Positions 1-6,403 of a stretch of DNA of 17,929 bases are shown one piece after another. How positions within the stretch are numbered: position 1 is the first letter of the stretch; each line of letters opens with the position of its first letter. Both the position numbers and the translations under genes were made by a program. The notes below the pieces were generated by a model. The model was given only the letters and a program-made list of their open reading frames with translations, had not been told where the DNA came from and did not search any database. The stretch is from Oligoflexia bacterium. Lineage in GTDB: Bacteria; Bdellovibrionota_G; JANQFH01. The stretch spans positions 1 to 17,929 of the forward strand of contig JANQFH010000058.1 in the NCBI GenBank assembly GCA_028277945.1, given 5' to 3'.

Positions 1-573
1 GTCGACGTACGCGTCCTGGCTGCAACCAACCGCAATCTCAAAAAACAGGTTAAAGAGGGGCTCTTTCGCGAAGATCTCTACTTTCGCATCTCGGTTGTGC
101 AGCTGCACTTGCCACCACTACGCAAGCGGCTCGATGATCTGCCGATGCTCATTGACCACTTTATCGATCTCAACAACAAGAGCGGTGAGCGTGGCAGAAA
201 GATTCAGGGGTTGACTAGCGCTGCCATGCAGGTGATGCGCGACTACCGTTGGCCAGGGAACGTTCGTGAGTTAAAAAACGTCATCGATCGTACCGCCTCG
301 CTCTGTGAAAAGGATATCATCGATGTCAACGACTTGCCAGAGTATCTGCGTGACGCCTCCGTGGTGACCACCTCACCCCGTATTCGTGGTGATAAACCCT
401 TTAAAGAGGCAAAGGAAGAGTGGTTGGAGAGCTTTGAAAAGGACTACCTCATTGATCTGTTAAAACGGAATAACCTTAATATCTCCAAGGCCGCCAAACA
501 GGCAGGCATCGATCGCAAATCCGTACAGCGACTGCTCAAAAAGTACGACCTCAACGTCAAAGACATCACCTAA
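1..573 (+). CDS. Sigma-54-dependent transcriptional regulator, C-terminal part (5' end outside window)
   Basis: This is the last 190 codons of an NtrC-type bacterial enhancer-binding protein; frame 1 is open from base 1. Such proteins use ATP hydrolysis to open promoter complexes of sigma-54 RNA polymerase. Visible parts are the end of the AAA+ core (LAATNRNL near residue 7, then GLFREDLYFR at about 20-29 and LPPLRKR), the sensor II segment WPGNVRELKN at about 84-93, and a C-terminal Fis-type helix-turn-helix (NISKAAKQAGIDRKSVQRLL). Walker A, Walker B, the GAFTGA loop and any receiver or sensory domain lie upstream of the window, so the signal it answers to is unknown. A GTG inside the AAA+ domain at base 97 is not a real start. 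The next gene is convergent, 18 bases away. Family assignment is secure; the specific regulon is not known. Confidence 0.93.
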   Translation, partial: VDVRVLAATNRNLKKQVKEGLFREDLYFRISVVQLHLPPLRKRLDDLPMLIDHFIDLNNKSGERGRKIQGLTSAAMQVMRDYRWPGNVRELKNVIDRTASLCEKDIIDVNDLPEYLRDASVVTTSPRIRGDKPFKEAKEEWLESFEKDYLIDLLKRNNLNISKAAKQAGIDRKSVQRLLKKYDLNVKDIT

Positions 574-591
574 GAAGTATCCAACCAGCCT

Positions 592-1395
592 TTAAGTGAT
601 TGCCTGCGTGATGGTCTCGGCGTAAAGTTTTGCATTCACTAACGGTGCTTCCATATGCCCTGCGTCTTTAAAGAGGGTAAATTCTTTAGGAGACTTGAGG
701 TGTGTGAGCAGATCCTCCATTTCGTCAGCTGGCGTAAAGATGTCGTTCTCGCAGGCGATGCAGGCAAACTTTAGATCGCTGCGTTGCAATTCCTTGAGTG
801 CAGCCATTACATCCATGTCTCGGTACCATTGGGGCTGTAGTAGCTGTAACAACCTGGCAAGGTTACGCGATAGAAACCAGCGTCGCCAATAGTCATAGAA
901 AGAGCGCGCTGTGTTTTCCATGACAACCGTGGCTTGGTTTGGTAGCGCCTGAATGGCACGGATCATATGATAAGAACCAAAACTCAAACCGTGTAAGACC
1001 ACATGGGACGGTTGACGCTGTGAGATTAACGCCTGGAGAACTGCCTGCACATCCTTCCAGTAAAAAAGATCAATACGATCAGACTCACCAAACCCATTGA
1101 AGTCAAACAGCCAGAGATCATAACCCTGTGCTAAATAGAGCGATATTCTACGGCCCTCGTTAAAGTAGAATTTGCCTTTGCGACTGACGGGGTGAGCTAG
1201 GATCGCTACTTTAGCTCTGCTCGTCTTAGAGTTGCAAATCTCTATGCAGGAGAGGTAGCCGTCGTCGCGCTCCACCACAAAGCGACGGAGCTGGCCAAAC
1301 CTGCGTACCTCCTGCAACCAACGCGCCTTGGGGTCTCCCTGCTTGTTTGGCAGTAAGAGCTTTTGCAGCCAAAGCATTAGCACGGTTTGCAACAT
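592..1395 (-). CDS. Alpha/beta hydrolase
   Basis: A 267-residue serine hydrolase of the alpha/beta fold. The nucleophile elbow is GLSFG with Ser138. The likely acid is Asp218 in the segment ACENDIFTP and the likely base is His247 in DAGHMEAP, giving a full triad in the normal order. The segment LWLFDFNGFGESD (about 94-106) is the usual strand-and-turn before the elbow. The N-terminal 20 residues are hydrophobic and basic (LMLWLQKLLLP) and could be a short membrane anchor, but no cleavage site is visible. The start ATG has only a poor A-rich ribosome site (AGAAAAAG). It lies 44 bases downstream of the PEBP-family gene on the same strand, so the two are probably cotranscribed. The substrate (ester, lipid or peptide) cannot be told from the sequence. 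Confidence 0.85.
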   Translation of the reverse strand: MLQTVLMLWLQKLLLPNKQGDPKARWLQEVRRFGQLRRFVVERDDGYLSCIEICNSKTSRAKVAILAHPVSRKGKFYFNEGRRISLYLAQGYDLWLFDFNGFGESDRIDLFYWKDVQAVLQALISQRQPSHVVLHGLSFGSYHMIRAIQALPNQATVVMENTARSFYDYWRRWFLSRNLARLLQLLQPQWYRDMDVMAALKELQRSDLKFACIACENDIFTPADEMEDLLTHLKSPKEFTLFKDAGHMEAPLVNAKLYAETITQAIT

Positions 1396-1439
1396 CTTTT
1401 TCTAAAAAAGCAAGACGGATTCTTACCAGGCAGCTGCGG

Positions 1440-1916
1440 CTAGGATTTCTGTTGTTTTTCGTAAGTACCCATGAGTTCGGTTTTGCCGAGCAGATGCGGC
1501 TCGAGCGCCTCTTCTAACTGCTTCTTGGTCGGACTGCCAAGGTCTGGCAGCAGGGCGGAGAGCGCATAGAGCTTGAAGTAGTAGCGATGTCTACCTATCG
1601 GTGGGCAGGGCCCACCATAGCCGGCACGCTTCCAGTCGTTGAGACCTTCACGGGTTCCCTTGGGTAGATCGCTGCTGGTCACCGCCTCTGCCAAACCGCT
1701 CGAGTCTGCGGCAATATTGTAGAGCACCCAATGAACGTAGGTCATCTTCGGAGCCTTAGGATCAGGCGCGTCGGGATCGTCAACAATCAGCGCCAAGCTC
1801 TTGGTGCCCGCTGGCAGGTCGGACCAGACAAGTGGCGGTGAAACATCGGCACCTTCACAGGTGTACTTGGCCGGGATCTCCCCCTCGTGGTTGAAGCTGG
1901 TTGAGGTTAATTGCAT
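1440..1916 (-). CDS. YbhB/YbcL family Raf kinase inhibitor-like (PEBP) protein
   Basis: A 158-residue cytoplasmic protein of the phosphatidylethanolamine-binding-protein superfamily. Both family signatures are present: the DDPDAP anion-site motif at residues 46-51, followed by HWVLYNI, and the GGPCPPIGRHRYYF block at about 101-114 with the conserved CPP and HRY. Length matches bacterial YbhB/YbcL. I chose the ATG at 1916 rather than the in-frame ATG 24 bases upstream, because a strong AGGAGG sits 7 bases before it and the family begins with the short strand MQLTSTSF. Biochemical roles of bacterial members are poorly established; a small-ligand-binding or inhibitor role is known only by analogy. 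It is the first gene of the pair with the alpha/beta hydrolase and diverges from the lipoprotein gene at 2049. Confidence 0.93.
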   Translation of the reverse strand: MQLTSTSFNHEGEIPAKYTCEGADVSPPLVWSDLPAGTKSLALIVDDPDAPDPKAPKMTYVHWVLYNIAADSSGLAEAVTSSDLPKGTREGLNDWKRAGYGGPCPPIGRHRYYFKLYALSALLPDLGSPTKKQLEEALEPHLLGKTELMGTYEKQQKS

Positions 1917-1990
1917 TTCTGTTCCTCCTGTGTAAATCACTAAGCAGCAGGTAGCTACGATTCAAAAGGAGTACCACGATTCATCGCAAC

Positions 1991-2019
1991 TTGGCAATTG
2001 GCTAAATTTTGCTTAGTAT
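1991..2019 (+). promoter_or_regulatory. Probable sigma-70 promoter for the lipoprotein gene at 2049
   Basis: TTGGCA (1991-1996) and TAGTAT (2014-2019) are separated by 17 bases. This matches five of six and four of six consensus positions. The predicted start of transcription near 2026 leaves a short leader that carries the AAGGAGG ribosome site. Judged by eye only. Confidence 0.42.
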
Positions 2020-2048
2020 ATAAGCGTTTTGCAAAAAAGGAGGATGCG

Positions 2049-2627
2049 ATGGTGCTAAAAAAATTATCTATTATATCTTGTGGGGTGCTCGCAGCCCTCT
2101 TGGTGTTGGCAAGCTGTGGTGGTGAGGCTACCGAAGATGCCAGTGGCAATGGAGATACAACCACAACGACTACAACGTCAAGCACAAAACTGCTGATCAC
2201 AGCGGTAGACATGGCTAACAACAGGGTTAAGTTAATAAACTTCACAAGTGCAGCAATAAATGTGGCAAGCTATTTTCTCTGCGCTCGCTTCACCTATGAG
2301 TTGATCTCTTCTTCAACCATTTTGAGTGGTTCGACTACCATTGAGTCGGGTGGCGAGCTCAGCGTACAGACTAGCATGGATTTAAATAATGATAGCTCTG
2401 ATCTTGGTCTCTACAGTTCAAGCGACTTTGCCAGCTCTGATGCTATGGTGGACTTTGTGCAGTGGGGAGCTGGCGGGGGTGGACGTGAAGGCGTGGCCGT
2501 GGCCAAAGTCCTCTGGACTGCTGGCGATTTTGTGGCGGCCGCTCCTGATGGCCAAGCCATTCTCCGCGACACTACAACAGATGACACCGGTGTGACAGTT
2601 TGGTCGGTGGGCACCAGTCCCTTCTGA
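2049..2627 (+). CDS. Lipoprotein with possible lamin-tail-like domain
   Basis: A 192-residue predicted lipoprotein. The start at 2049 is preceded by AAGGAGG with a 5-base gap and gives a classic type II signal peptide: MVLKKLS, a hydrophobic stretch, then LASC with the lipidated Cys23. An upstream in-frame start at 1998 would bury the signal peptide and is unlikely. Residues 30-46 are a Thr/Ser-rich linker. From about 47 on, the pattern KLLITAVDMANNRVKLIN, then a SYFLC strand, a GGELSV strand and VDFVQWG followed by GREGVAVAK, resembles bacterial lamin-tail (LTD) beta-sandwich domains. I make that match from memory of the pattern, with moderate confidence. It should sit in the outer or inner membrane facing the periplasm. 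It converges on the other lipoprotein gene with a 30-base gap in which I see no clear terminator. Confidence 0.82.
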   Translation: MVLKKLSIISCGVLAALLVLASCGGEATEDASGNGDTTTTTTTSSTKLLITAVDMANNRVKLINFTSAAINVASYFLCARFTYELISSSTILSGSTTIESGGELSVQTSMDLNNDSSDLGLYSSSDFASSDAMVDFVQWGAGGGGREGVAVAKVLWTAGDFVAAAPDGQAILRDTTTDDTGVTVWSVGTSPF

Positions 2628-2657
2628 GCAACTAATCAGAAGGCCCAGATCTCGATT

Positions 2658-3782
2658 TTAGAACTCAGCAGCAAAAGCAGCAGTGGGCACTTCGCTGATG
2701 GTCAGCGGCGTGATGGCTGTAAAGGCCTCTTCATAGCTCTCACAGCCAGAGTCGACGGGCGTGTAGTCGTAGTCAGTGCCGCTTACGGCAATGCAAAAAC
2801 GCTTGTCTGGTTCGGGCACAGTATCAGCCTCACTATCAAAGACGCGGTAGGAAATAATAAAGTACTCGCTGGTGTCACTCTCTGACTGCGATTTACCATG
2901 GGCTTCTGCCGTAAAGTAGCCAGCGCTGAGCTCCTCTTCCGGGCTAAGCGTCACATCTCGCTTTAAGGTGCGTAGTTGGAATTCATGGGTTGTGGCGTTG
3001 CCGGTCAGCTCCGAGCGGCTGGTAAACTCCACCCCCGCGCTATAGATAGTTGCCTGAGCGTAAACCAACTTAAAGGTGGTGGCACAGCCATCGTAAAACA
3101 CCTTAAAAGCCGTGGATAGAGTTCTTGTATCGCCTCTCTCTTCCACCATCTCGGTATTCTCTTCCGTAAGGTTGCTGCCTTCGAGAAAGCTATAGGTGTA
3201 GGGCGTCGAGCAATCAGCCGGCGGTGACTCTACTGCTGCTCGACCAAAGTAGACCTTACCGTGGTCGGTTGCATAGCTGCACTGATAGACATCGGTGTCA
3301 TCAAAGGCGAAAAAGGCCGTCTGTGAATTGTCCGTGAACCAGGGTGTCTTGACCACTGCGCCAACTTCTACTGCCGTGCAGTCAAGAAAGTCTCCGTTGG
3401 CATCGATATGGTCTTGGTTGATCTGATTGATGGTGCTCTGGAAGCTACGGATCAACACGTAGATACGGGTTACTGGTGCTGGCTCTTCATCTGGACTACC
3501 GAGCACGTCTTTTAAGGCGCCAGCAGCAGCGTAGGTAGACCACTCCGAATCGTCATCATAGGTGAGTGCAAAAGAGACATGACCGTCACCTGACCCTGGC
3601 AGCTTGCTGCTCGGTGACGACGCAGTTAAAACCGGGCCAACATCCTCAGCAATGGAGCCAATATCGGGAAAGTTAGTCGTCGTCTCGTTTGATCCTGAAC
3701 TCGCACCATTGTCACTACTACAACCCGTCATGGTGAGGACCACCACGAGTACAAAGACTAACATGCAAATAGAGTGCTTCAT
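2658..3782 (-). CDS. Predicted lipoprotein of unknown function
   Basis: A 374-residue protein I do not recognise. The N-terminus is a lipoprotein signal peptide: MKHS, a long hydrophobic run (CMLVFVLVVVLTM) and TGC with lipidated Cys21, followed by a Ser/Asn/Thr-rich linker to about residue 36. The mature part is acidic, rich in Asp, Glu, Ser and Thr, and has exactly six cysteines (135, 168, 191, 233, 330, 347). That could mean three disulfides in the periplasm. No enzyme motif, repeat or transmembrane segment is apparent. There is no good Shine-Dalgarno before the ATG, which is unusual for this window. A reasonable promoter lies about 50-80 bases upstream. It diverges from the B12-binding gene and converges on the lipoprotein gene at 2049. 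Confidence 0.8.
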   Translation of the reverse strand: MKHSICMLVFVLVVVLTMTGCSSDNGASSGSNETTTNFPDIGSIAEDVGPVLTASSPSSKLPGSGDGHVSFALTYDDDSEWSTYAAAGALKDVLGSPDEEPAPVTRIYVLIRSFQSTINQINQDHIDANGDFLDCTAVEVGAVVKTPWFTDNSQTAFFAFDDTDVYQCSYATDHGKVYFGRAAVESPPADCSTPYTYSFLEGSNLTEENTEMVEERGDTRTLSTAFKVFYDGCATTFKLVYAQATIYSAGVEFTSRSELTGNATTHEFQLRTLKRDVTLSPEEELSAGYFTAEAHGKSQSESDTSEYFIISYRVFDSEADTVPEPDKRFCIAVSGTDYDYTPVDSGCESYEEAFTAITPLTISEVPTAAFAAEF

Positions 3783-3832
3783 ATGTGAATGAGGTAGGAG
3801 GCAGGTTAAACGAATAAACGCGTTACATTTCT

Positions 3833-3861
3833 ATTATCCTATAACAAGCGAACAGGATCAA
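3833..3861 (-). promoter_or_regulatory. Probable sigma-70 promoter for the lipoprotein gene ending at 2658
   Basis: Reading the minus strand, TTGATC (3861-3856) and GATAAT (3838-3833) are spaced by 17 bases, matching four and five of six consensus positions. Transcription would start near 3826, giving a leader of about 43 bases before the ATG at 3782. Judged by eye only. Confidence 0.45.
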
Positions 3862-3916
3862 TCCGGGTAATTTTCAACCTACATGCATGGCTTGCGTGGG
3901 TAGAAAAAGCCTCATC

Positions 3917-3945
3917 TAGACGATTAAACCTTCTCATCGTATAAC
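3917..3945 (+). promoter_or_regulatory. Possible promoter for the B12-binding protein gene
   Basis: TAGACG (3917-3922) and TATAAC (3940-3945) are spaced by 17 bases. The -10 box is good and the -35 box matches four of six positions. The leader to the GTG at 3962 would be only about ten bases, just long enough to hold the GAGG ribosome site at 3952-3955. This makes the call tentative. Confidence 0.28.
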
Positions 3946-3961
3946 ACTGCTTGAGGCAACC

Positions 3962-4744
3962 GTGTTTAAGTGGTGTGCATACTGCCAAAATTTTATGGGA
4001 GAGTGCGCCCCCTTTCATGACTTTGCACTTACGCATGGAATGTGCTCTGGTTGCGACGCTCGTGGGGGAAAGGGATTTGTCCAGTTTAACGAAAAGACTG
4101 TAGATCTCTTCAACCGTATTTTTGTTGCGGCACAACATGGTGATCTCAACCAATGTCACTTACTGGCCACAGAGGCAATGGCGGCAAAGTATACTCCGTC
4201 GAGCATTGCCATCGGCTTGATTCAACCGGCACTCTACAAAATAGGACGAATGTGGCAGCAGGGTGAGATTTCAGTGGCAATCGAGCATCGATTTACAAAC
4301 TGGTGCGAGCGTATGCTGCAGCCACTGTTTAACTCTACACCATCGCCACACAAGAAAACGCATACGCTCATTGTGTTGGTGGACGGTAATTACCATACCC
4401 TTGGTCCGCGTATCCTCGGGCTTATGTTAGCAGAGGCTGGTTACGGCTGTGAAATTGTTACACCTGGACTGCCAGCGGATGAAATCCAGACTCTTGTCAC
4501 CACCTCACATCCAGAACTCCTATGTATCTCTGTTGCTACAACCATGATGTTTGCCACTGTCCAAGAACTTGTGACAACACTCAAGAGAGCTAGCTTGGAT
4601 GTACCGGAAATTGTTGTCGGAGGGGCGGCTCTACGACAAACGGAGAATCTTCCTGATTTTGGCACCAAGCCTTTGATAACGGCTAACGATCTCCTAGACC
4701 AACTACAGAAAAATTTGCTGGCAGAAACGAACGCATCCGTTTGA
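3962..4744 (+). CDS. Zinc-ribbon / cobalamin-binding domain protein (CarH/LitR-like B12 photoreceptor module without a MerR domain)
   Basis: A 260-residue protein in three parts. Residues 5-31 form a Cys/His cluster (C5xxC8, C15, H19, H25, C28xxC31), probably a zinc ribbon like those ending some PAS sensor proteins. Residues 45-120 match the helical cap of B12-binding modules and contain W98 with nine residues before E108-H109, the Wx9EH signature of CarH/LitR light-sensing cobalamin domains. Residues 134-255 are a Rossmann-type B12-binding domain with HTLG (His145, likely lower ligand), SVATT near 190 and VVGG near 218-221. The usual DxHxxG reads NxHxxG here. Unlike CarH there is no MerR helix-turn-helix, so it probably signals through a partner. 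Translation starts at GTG, with GAGG seven bases upstream. A plain redox or B12-sensing role is an alternative to light sensing. Confidence 0.85.
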   Translation: MFKWCAYCQNFMGECAPFHDFALTHGMCSGCDARGGKGFVQFNEKTVDLFNRIFVAAQHGDLNQCHLLATEAMAAKYTPSSIAIGLIQPALYKIGRMWQQGEISVAIEHRFTNWCERMLQPLFNSTPSPHKKTHTLIVLVDGNYHTLGPRILGLMLAEAGYGCEIVTPGLPADEIQTLVTTSHPELLCISVATTMMFATVQELVTTLKRASLDVPEIVVGGAALRQTENLPDFGTKPLITANDLLDQLQKNLLAETNASV

Positions 4745-4850
4745 AACTCGGCAACCCCGGGTAGCAGCCTTTGCCTAAAATAGCCAATCATGCTAGATAG
4801 TCATGCGCCCAGTATCAAACACTTAGAGAAAGCCCGGAGGATAGATGTCC

Positions 4851-5963
4851 ATGCTGATCGGCGTGCTCAAAGAGCGGAAAAGTCAGGAAAATCGAGTGGG
4901 TATGGTTCCCTCGGGAGTGAAGACGCTCACCGATCTCGGTGCCGAAGTCTGGGTAGAGAGCCAAGCCGGCGTGGGCAGCGGCATCCGCGATCAGGAGTAT
5001 GAACAGGCAGGCGCGCAGCTGACAGCTGAGCGTGAAGCGATCTATGCAAAGGCCGACCTTATAATAAAGGTTAAAGAGCCACTCAAAGACGAGTTGCCAC
5101 TCTACCGTAGCGGACAGACCCTCTACACCTATCTGCATTTGGCGGCAGACAAAGAGCTTACGGTAGAGCTGGCCAAACAGGGAGTCACCGCCATCGCCTA
5201 TGAAACCATCCAACTTGAGGATGGTTCGCTGCCGCTTTTGCAGCCGATGAGCGAGGTGGCAGGTCGTATGGCCGTACAGCTCGCCGCCACCCACCTGCAA
5301 CACAACCAAGGAGGCAAGGGGCTGCTGCTTGGAGGTGTGCCCGGAGTGCGGCGTGGGCGGGTGACCATCCTTGGTGCGGGCATTGTTGGCATGAACGCGG
5401 CAAAGATCGCCATCGGCCTTGGTGCAGAGGTCACCATCCTTGATATCAACCCAGCAAAACTAGCCTACCTCGACGATATCTATGGCAACCGTATTACCAC
5501 GTTGGTCTCTAACCCAGGCTATGTCGAGCGGGCGGTCACGCGCGCTGATCTCGTGGTAGGCGCGGTGCTCATCCCCGGCGCCAAATCACCCAAGCTGGTA
5601 TCGCGCCAGATGCTGCAGGCCATAGAAGATGGCTCGGTGTTGATCGATGTCAGCGTCGATCAAGGCGGCTGTTTTGCCACCACCAAACCGACAACCTATG
5701 ATAACCCCATCTACACGGTTGACGGGGTTATCCATTACTGCGTTGCTAACATTCCGGGAACGGTCTCACGTACGTCGACTTTGGCGTTGACCAACGTCAC
5801 CATGCCTTACGCCGTGCAAATGGCAACTCAAGGGATTACCAACGCCATAAAGGCAAACTCTGCCCTACAGCTCGGGGTCAATACCTACCAAGGCGCTTAC
5901 ACTTGCAAAGCGGTTGCCGACGCACACCATCTCGACTACAAACCGATTTCCTCGCTTATCTAG
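4851..5963 (+). CDS. ald: Alanine dehydrogenase (NAD-dependent)
   Basis: Interconverts L-alanine and pyruvate plus ammonia using NAD, in the cytoplasm. The start MLIGVLKERKSQENRVG is the family N-terminus. With the ATG at 4851 the key residues fall on the family numbering: Lys75 (VKEPL), His96 (YLHLA) and Asp270 (VDQGG). The nucleotide-binding fold carries GAGIVG near 175-180, and the total of 370 residues is the normal length. GGAGG at 4836-4840 serves this ATG with a 10-base gap; an ATG six bases earlier has only a 4-base gap and would add two residues. A weak promoter-like pair (TTGCCT 4771, TAGATA 4794) lies upstream, so it may be transcribed apart from the B12-binding gene 106 bases before it. 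It converges on the response regulator gene with a 14-base gap. Confidence 0.96.
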   Translation: MLIGVLKERKSQENRVGMVPSGVKTLTDLGAEVWVESQAGVGSGIRDQEYEQAGAQLTAEREAIYAKADLIIKVKEPLKDELPLYRSGQTLYTYLHLAADKELTVELAKQGVTAIAYETIQLEDGSLPLLQPMSEVAGRMAVQLAATHLQHNQGGKGLLLGGVPGVRRGRVTILGAGIVGMNAAKIAIGLGAEVTILDINPAKLAYLDDIYGNRITTLVSNPGYVERAVTRADLVVGAVLIPGAKSPKLVSRQMLQAIEDGSVLIDVSVDQGGCFATTKPTTYDNPIYTVDGVIHYCVANIPGTVSRTSTLALTNVTMPYAVQMATQGITNAIKANSALQLGVNTYQGAYTCKAVADAHHLDYKPISSLI

Positions 5964-5977
5964 CAAGGTGGTAGTCC

Positions 5978-6403
5978 TCAGCTGGCCGTGATCTCACCAT
6001 AACGGCTCTCGTACTCCTGCACCTTCCTTTGCAGCTCCAACTTCTCTAGACAACGTGAAATACGAAAGCAAACCTCCTCTTTCTGACACGGCTTGAGCAG
6101 ATACTCATCGGCATGTTCTCTTAGGATGTCAATAGAACTGCCCCAATCGCTATAACCCGTAAGCACCAACGTCATGGTCTCTGGTCGGATCTGTTTAACC
6201 TTGCGAAGTAACTGCAAGCCATTCATTCCCTCCATCACCAAGTCTGTCACCACCAAATCGTAGTACTCTGCCTGCAGCTTTTCCACTGCGGCATCGCCGT
6301 TTTCTGCCATGGCGACATCATAGCCGCGATCCTGAAGTTCCAAATACATGGTCTTCAAAACAATCTCTTCATCATCTACCAATAGGATCGAATAGCGCTT
6401 CAT
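5978..6403 (-). CDS. Single-domain response regulator (CheY-like receiver)
   Basis: A 141-residue receiver domain with no output domain. The acidic pocket is Asp10-Asp11, the phospho-accepting Asp54 lies in VVTDLVMEGMNG, and the conserved Thr82 (VLTGYSD) and Lys104 (YLLKPCQ) are in place. About 20 residues after the last helix (LEKLELQRKVQEYESRYGE) look like a short amphipathic or coiled-coil extension. It overlaps the upstream histidine kinase gene by four bases (ATGA), with GGAGG seven bases before the ATG, so the two are translationally coupled and are almost certainly a cognate pair. With no DNA-binding or enzymatic domain, the output must go through protein contact or a phosphorelay. Confidence 0.95.
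   Translation of the reverse strand: MKRYSILLVDDEEIVLKTMYLELQDRGYDVAMAENGDAAVEKLQAEYYDLVVTDLVMEGMNGLQLLRKVKQIRPETMTLVLTGYSDWGSSIDILREHADEYLLKPCQKEEVCFRISRCLEKLELQRKVQEYESRYGEITAS

Noticed and set aside
3839-4159. A 106-codon minus-strand open frame over the start of the B12-binding gene
   Set aside because: It is antisense to the conserved zinc-ribbon segment and has no recognisable product. It is also crossed by the promoter-like elements of the divergent genes.
4815-5309. A 164-codon minus-strand open frame antisense to alanine dehydrogenase
   Set aside because: The plus strand encodes a fully intact, conserved enzyme there; the antisense translation shows no family features.
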